A DNA stretch of 64,000 bases from Verrucomicrobiota bacterium (GTDB lineage Bacteria > Verrucomicrobiota > Verrucomicrobiia > Verrucomicrobiales > DEV007): contig QQNE01000004.1 in NCBI GenBank assembly GCA_003402735.1, forward strand, positions 1-64,000. The letters are read 5' to 3'. Of this stretch, positions 59,850 through 64,000 are shown piece by piece. The notes beneath the pieces are model-generated. The model was given only the letters and a program-made list of their open reading frames with translations. It was not told the DNA's origin and made no database searches. Position numbers and translations under genes: made by a program. Positions within the stretch are counted from its first letter, which is position 1; every line of letters begins with the position of its first letter.

Positions 59850-62284
59850 GAGCGGTTGAGGGTCTCGTGGAGGTTCAACAGAATCGTGGCCACCTCGCGC
59901 CAGGCCGCTTCCTCCGATTGAGATTCCATGCGAACGGTTTCATAGGCGGAGAGGAGGAGACGTTGTTCCGGATCCGAGGGCTGGCGGGTCAGTGCGGTGC
60001 GGAAAGCCCACCGGATGCGTTCTGCCGTGTTGGCCCCGCCCTGGGAGGCGATGCGCCTGCCGAAAGCCGCCGCCATCTCCACGTGGGCTGGATCATTCAA
60101 GAGGGTGAGTGCCTGGAGCGGGGTGTTGGAGACATCGCGTTTCACGATGCAGGCGCTGCGGTCGGGTGCATCGAAGTTCGCGAAGCTGGGATAATGGGCA
60201 TTGCGTCGCCACAGAGTGTAGATTCCGCGGCGATGGCCGTCGGAACCTTGCGAGGGAAGATAGAGGGTTTCCGAGGCCCCGGCGGCTTTGCGCCAGAAGG
60301 TCGGCGGTTGGTAGGGCCGGACCGACACCCCGAAGAGTTGACGATCGAGCAATCCGCTGATGGCGAGCGCTTGATCGCGGATTCCCTCGGCGCTGAGTCG
60401 GTGGCCCGGGTGCCGCCAGAGGAGCCGGTTGCGGGGATCGATGGCGGTGGCTTTTTCGTTTGCGGCAACGGATTGTCGATAGGTTGCGGAGAGCACGATG
60501 CGCCGGATGGCGCGTTTGGTGGACCAGCCGTCATCGGAGACGAAGGTCGCGGCGAGCCAGTCGAGCAGTTCGGGATGGCTGGGCTTTTCCCCCTGAGTTC
60601 CGAAATCCTCGGGGGTGTTGACGAGTCCCTGGCCGAACAGCTCGATCCAGAGCCGATTGACATGGGCCCGGCCGACCCGTGGATTGGCGGGATCGACAAG
60701 CCATTTGGCCAGGCCGAGGCGGTTGCGGGGAAGCTGGGGGGAGAAGGGATGGAGCGAGGCCGGTGTCGCGGGCCGGACCTCTTCGCCGCGCGCGAGGAAA
60801 TCACCGCGTTTTGCCACGAAGGTGGGTCGGGGAGTTTCCCCGTCGGCCATGACCCGCACTTCCTTCCGAAGTTGTTCCTGGAGGCGGGACTCCATGATTT
60901 CGGCTTCCTCGAGGCGTCGGTTGAGGGCCCGGTCTTTGGGGGCGAGCTTGGTCGCCAGGGTGCGGCATTGGCTCAGGGTCATGTCCGGTCCGCGCTGCAA
61001 GATCTTCCGCAGGTCCTCCGGGACCGGGCCGCGGGCGTTGTGGAAGAGTTGGGTCCGGATTTCGGTCATGGCCGAGTCGAATTCCGCGTGGGCCCGCCGT
61101 TCGGCGGCGATGTCGTTGGGGGTCCTTGTGACCTGGATCGTGGCCCCGATTGGGACCATCGCCGCCATGCCCATGGCTGTTCCCTGTTGTCGCGATTCCG
61201 GCGGCGTCTGGTTGAAAAAGGCGAAGAGTTCGTAGTATTCCCTGGTGGTGACCGGGTCATACTTGTGATTGTGGCATTGGGCGCAGCCGATGGTGCTGCC
61301 GAGCCAGATCGTCCCGGTGGTGTTGACGCGGTCGACGATGCGTTTGTAGCGGTCCTCCTCCGGATCCGTTCCCGCCTCGAGATTCAGCGGGGTGTTGCAG
61401 TGAAAACCGGTTGCCACTTTCTGGGCCTCGGTCGCGCCCGGGAGAAGATCGCCCGCCAATTGTTCAATGCTGAACCGATCAAACGGAAGATCCGCATTCA
61501 GGGCGGCAATGACCCAGTCGCGCCAGGGCCACATCGAGCGCGGGGCATCGCGCTGATACCCCTCGGAGTCGGCGTAACGGGCCAGGTCGAGCCATGGCAC
61601 GGCCCACTTTTCGCCAAAGTGCGGCGAGGCGAGGAGCGAGTCGACGATTCGGACGTAATTGGCGTGCGATGGATCGGCGAGAAAGGCATCGGCTTCGGCC
61701 ACCGTCGGAGGCAGGCCGGTGAGGTCGAGGTGGATGCGGCGAAGCAGCTTGGCCGGGTCCGCCTCCGGGTTGAGTTGGAGTCCGCTCGGTGCCAGTTCGG
61801 CGGCGATGAAGGCATCGATCTCGTTGGCCTCGCGGTCGGGGGGGATCGAGGCACCGGCCGCGGGCAGGGGCGCCTTCACCGGCGGGATTTGGGACCAGTG
61901 TCGGGGCGGGCGCCAACCGTCGTCGGGCCACGGCGCACCTTCCCGGATCCATTGGCTCAGGGTTTCGATCTCGGCGGGGGCAAGGGCCGGACCCTTGGGG
62001 GGCATCCGCTTTTTCTGGTCCGCCTCTTTCACCACGCGGAGGATCAAGGAGTGTCCGGGATCGCCTGGGACAAAGAGCGGCTCACCGGCATCGGTGGGGC
62101 GCTGGGCGTGGTGGAAAGTTTCCAGCCCGACGCCGCCTTTGAGCGTTGCGGTGTCATGGCAATCCAGGCAGCGCGCTTCAAAGATCGGCCGGACGTCGCG
62201 CGTGAAATTGATGGCTCCGTGGAGAGGTCCGGAGCAGAGCAGGGTGAGAACCCAGGGGACAAGGATTTGCCTGCGGGAACGCAT
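59846..62284 (-). CDS. PSD1 / DUF1549-DUF1553 planctomycete-type cytochrome c protein
   Basis: 812 aa from ATG 62284 (ATG 62323 is an alternative). The signal peptide (LVPWVLTLLCSGPLHG) is followed by a cytochrome-c-like domain with CLDCH (~35), MPPKGPALAPAE, then DUF1549 (LLRRIHLDLTGLPPTVAEADAFL, WLDLARYADSEGY) with a second site CAQCHNHKYDPVT. DUF1553 ends the protein (WLVDPANPRVGRAHVNRLW, DRSACIVKRDVSNTPLQALTLLND). It lacks the long middle lectin-type insertion of many homologues, being ~800 rather than ~1000 aa. It is cotranscribed with DUF1501. Confidence 0.93.
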   Translation of the reverse strand: MRSRRQILVPWVLTLLCSGPLHGAINFTRDVRPIFEARCLDCHDTATLKGGVGLETFHHAQRPTDAGEPLFVPGDPGHSLILRVVKEADQKKRMPPKGPALAPAEIETLSQWIREGAPWPDDGWRPPRHWSQIPPVKAPLPAAGASIPPDREANEIDAFIAAELAPSGLQLNPEADPAKLLRRIHLDLTGLPPTVAEADAFLADPSHANYVRIVDSLLASPHFGEKWAVPWLDLARYADSEGYQRDAPRSMWPWRDWVIAALNADLPFDRFSIEQLAGDLLPGATEAQKVATGFHCNTPLNLEAGTDPEEDRYKRIVDRVNTTGTIWLGSTIGCAQCHNHKYDPVTTREYYELFAFFNQTPPESRQQGTAMGMAAMVPIGATIQVTRTPNDIAAERRAHAEFDSAMTEIRTQLFHNARGPVPEDLRKILQRGPDMTLSQCRTLATKLAPKDRALNRRLEEAEIMESRLQEQLRKEVRVMADGETPRPTFVAKRGDFLARGEEVRPATPASLHPFSPQLPRNRLGLAKWLVDPANPRVGRAHVNRLWIELFGQGLVNTPEDFGTQGEKPSHPELLDWLAATFVSDDGWSTKRAIRRIVLSATYRQSVAANEKATAIDPRNRLLWRHPGHRLSAEGIRDQALAISGLLDRQLFGVSVRPYQPPTFWRKAAGASETLYLPSQGSDGHRRGIYTLWRRNAHYPSFANFDAPDRSACIVKRDVSNTPLQALTLLNDPAHVEMAAAFGRRIASQGGANTAERIRWAFRTALTRQPSDPEQRLLLSAYETVRMESQSEEAAWREVATILLNLHETLNRS

Positions 62285-62327
62285 GGAGAGTGGGACAAAG
62301 AAAACCTTGGTCGGCGGAGGCATTACA

Positions 62328-62358
62328 CCATTTTCCCGAAAAGGTTGCGGGAAAATGG
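62328..62358. promoter_or_regulatory. Perfect 11-bp inverted repeat between divergent PSD1 genes
   Basis: CCATTTTCCCG (62328-62338), 9-nt loop AAAAGGTTG, CGGGAAAATGG (62348-62358). It lies in the short divergent gap, 44 bp above the minus-strand ATG 62284 and ~108 bp before ATG 62466. No T-run follows. An operator for a dimeric regulator controlling both genes is plausible; a stem-loop in a leader is the alternative. Confidence 0.6.
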
Positions 62359-62465
62359 GCGTGGAGGGGATGATCTTGGGTTCAAACTATTTCAAGATTA
62401 CGGAAAATACGGATTTTGAAACCCAAAACGCTTGACCGGTTCAGCGAAGCCAACTTGATTTGCCC

Positions 62466-64000
62466 ATGAACGCTTTCCGCGTGTCCGTTCTGTTCATCGC
62501 CGTTCCGTTGCGGCTCGTCGCGGGGACCACTGTTCCTCTCAAGGTCGATTTCAACCGCGAGGTGCGACCGATTCTGTCTGAGCACTGTTTTCAGTGTCAC
62601 GGGAGCGATGAAAATGGGCGCAAAGGGCGATTGCGCCTCGATCTTCGGGAGGCGGCGCTGAAGGGTGGGGAGTCTGGCGAGGCGGCGATTCATCCCGGAA
62701 AGCCGGAGTCGAGCGCGATCGTGGCTCGGGTTCTTTCTTCTCATGCCGACGAGGTGATGCCGCCGCCGCGTGAAAAGAAGCCGGTAAGCCTGGCCCAGGT
62801 GGAAATCCTGAAGCGCTGGATTGCGGAGGGGGCGGATTACGCGAAGCATTGGGCGTTCGAGGAGCCGCGCAAGGGAGCGGTGAAAGCGGGTGAACATCCG
62901 GTGGACGCGTTCGTCCGGGAGAAATTGCAGGCGATGAATCGAAACCCCTCGCCGCGAGCGGAGGCAGCGCCGTTGTGCCGTCGGTTGCATCTCGACTTGG
63001 TCGGTTTTCCGCCGTCGCCAGCCGAGGTCAGGGAGTTTGAGCAAGCCGCGGTGGCGGACGCGGATGGGGCGGTCCGGTCCTTGATCGGGAAGTTGATGAA
63101 ATCGCCGCATTTTGGGGAGAAATGGGCGCGGCACTGGCTGGACGTGGCGCGGTATTCGGACAGCAACGGTTACGAGAAGGATCTGCCGCGGGAGCAGTGG
63201 GCGTGGCGTGACTGGGTGATCAACGCCTTCAACCGGGACATGCCGTATGACCAGTTTCTCATCGAGCAGTTGGCCGGGGATCTGCTGCCTGGAGCGACGC
63301 AAGATCAGATCGTGGCCACGGGTTTCCTGCGCAACAGCATGGTGAACGAGGAGGGGGCGATTGTTCCGGAACAGTTTCGGATGGACGAGATGTTTGATCG
63401 GATGGATTGCATCGGCAAGGCGGCGCTCGGTCTGAGTCTGCAATGCGCCCAGTGCCACACGCACAAGTTCGATCCGATCACCCACGACGAATACTTTGGG
63501 GTGTTCGCCTTTTTCAACAATGCCTACGAGGCGCAGTCGTGGGTCTTTACGGAGGAGCAGCGGAAGGTGGTGGACCGGATCCTGGGAACGGTGGCGGCCG
63601 CCGAGACGTCCCTGAAAAAACAGCGTCCGCAATGGGCGCAGGAATTGGCGGCTTGGGAAGCATCCGTGAAGGCGAAAGAAGCGGATTGGACGCCGCTCAA
63701 GGCGACGGAGCTGGGGAGCACCAGCGGGTTGAATCACCCGACGCTGGATTCGGATCTCTCGATTCTCACGCAAGGTCATCCTTCGACGCGTGGGGATATT
63801 TACGCCGTTTTCGAGGCAGACCTGAAAGGGGTCACGGGACTGCGTCTGGAAGCTTTGACGCACGGGGATTTGCCGTTCAACGGTCCCGGGCGCAGCCGGT
63901 ATGGCACCTGGGCGGTGACGGAGTTGGTGGTCAGTGTCGAGGCGCCCGGCTCAGACAAATCGGAGCCGGTGAAGCTGATCAAGCCGACGGCGGATTTTTC
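62466..64000 (+). CDS. PSD1 / DUF1549 cytochrome c protein, 3' end beyond window
   Basis: ATG 62466 begins MNAFRVSVLFIAVPLRLVAG, a signal peptide, and the frame stays open to the window edge (511 codons); the track omits it. CFQCHGSDENGRKGRLRLD is the heme site of the N-terminal cytochrome. DUF1549 follows (LCRRLHLDLVGFPPSPAEV, WLDVARYSDSNGYEKD), with CAQCHTHKFDPIT as a second heme-like site. The part after ~370 (ILGTVAAAETSLKK onward, then a beta-rich segment) matches the middle lectin-like/linker region. It is divergent from the first PSD1 gene and longer in the middle. Confidence 0.92.
   Translation, partial: MNAFRVSVLFIAVPLRLVAGTTVPLKVDFNREVRPILSEHCFQCHGSDENGRKGRLRLDLREAALKGGESGEAAIHPGKPESSAIVARVLSSHADEVMPPPREKKPVSLAQVEILKRWIAEGADYAKHWAFEEPRKGAVKAGEHPVDAFVREKLQAMNRNPSPRAEAAPLCRRLHLDLVGFPPSPAEVREFEQAAVADADGAVRSLIGKLMKSPHFGEKWARHWLDVARYSDSNGYEKDLPREQWAWRDWVINAFNRDMPYDQFLIEQLAGDLLPGATQDQIVATGFLRNSMVNEEGAIVPEQFRMDEMFDRMDCIGKAALGLSLQCAQCHTHKFDPITHDEYFGVFAFFNNAYEAQSWVFTEEQRKVVDRILGTVAAAETSLKKQRPQWAQELAAWEASVKAKEADWTPLKATELGSTSGLNHPTLDSDLSILTQGHPSTRGDIYAVFEADLKGVTGLRLEALTHGDLPFNGPGRSRYGTWAVTELVVSVEAPGSDKSEPVKLIKPTADF

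Noticed and set aside
59867-62419. 850-aa plus-strand ORF opposite PSD1
   Set aside because: Shadow of the DUF1549/DUF1553 gene; no motifs of its own.
62382-63863. 493-aa minus-strand ORF opposite the right-edge PSD1 gene
   Set aside because: The plus strand encodes a signal peptide and two CxxCH sites; this is its shadow.

Overview
The window looks like a chromosomal segment of a GC-rich Gram-negative bacterium of the Planctomycetota-Verrucomicrobiota-Chlamydiota group, most likely a verrucomicrobium. This is inferred from gene content, not from a marker gene. The indicators are paired DUF1501 and DUF1549/DUF1553 (PSD1) cytochrome proteins, a sulfatase, a Tat-exported Gfo/Idh/MocA oxidoreductase, a SASA-type esterase, a GH63-like/GT4 pair, many exported proteins, and murJ with outer-membrane proteins. 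Genes sit on both strands in short operons, with frequent 4-bp ATGA or TAATG overlaps.

Layout. 1-1820: left-edge fragment of a RAYT/IS200-like transposase, a cluster of REP-like palindromes, then an FAD oxidoreductase and a small protein. 1878-6101: 2-hydroxyacid dehydrogenase, KDG-type sugar kinase, then yicC-gmk-coaC. 6108-14170: a frameshifted secreted protein, then a metal/redox locus on the minus strand (multicopper oxidase, tandem-SCO protein, HMA-domain protein, exported protein), facing a MauG-like di-heme peroxidase across an AT-rich gap. 14384-18186: a four-gene phosphorelay with no DNA-binding output domain. 18264-24788: MFS transporter, dihydrolipoamide acyltransferase and dehydrogenase, KdsD-type isomerase, penicillin-acylase-family hydrolase. 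24840-29796: sbcC, sbcD (no canonical start codon) and Fe/Mn superoxide dismutase. 30094-38856: lactate permease, SGNH esterase, lipoprotein alpha/beta hydrolase, murJ, and an overlapping GH63-like/GT4 pair.

38857-47442 is the most mosaic part. It has two copies of a ~170-bp palindromic element, a sulfatase, a nitrilase-family amidase, an OmpA protein, DUF2237, a Gfo/Idh/MocA enzyme, a decayed IS110-family transposase stopped by a 13-bp tandem expansion, an orphan DNA methyltransferase with a small unknown gene, and a secreted protein. 47708-55674: TolC-like efflux lipoprotein, recQ, DUF4250, tRNA-Leu(UAG), GNAT acetyltransferase, PQQ-like propeller protein, GH3 hexosaminidase and a coiled-coil zinc-ribbon protein, closed by a strong terminator. 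55776-64000: two exported proteins, an ECF sigma factor, a DUF1501/PSD1 operon and a divergent second PSD1 gene cut by the right edge.

Most of the content is ordinary. The strongest candidates for something undescribed are the copper/heme oxidation locus with its tandem SCO fusion, the palindromic repeat family (one copy abuts the IS110 remnant), the output-less phosphorelay, and the methyltransferase with small ORF and operator-like palindrome. All functional calls rest on reading motifs by eye. No database search was run.
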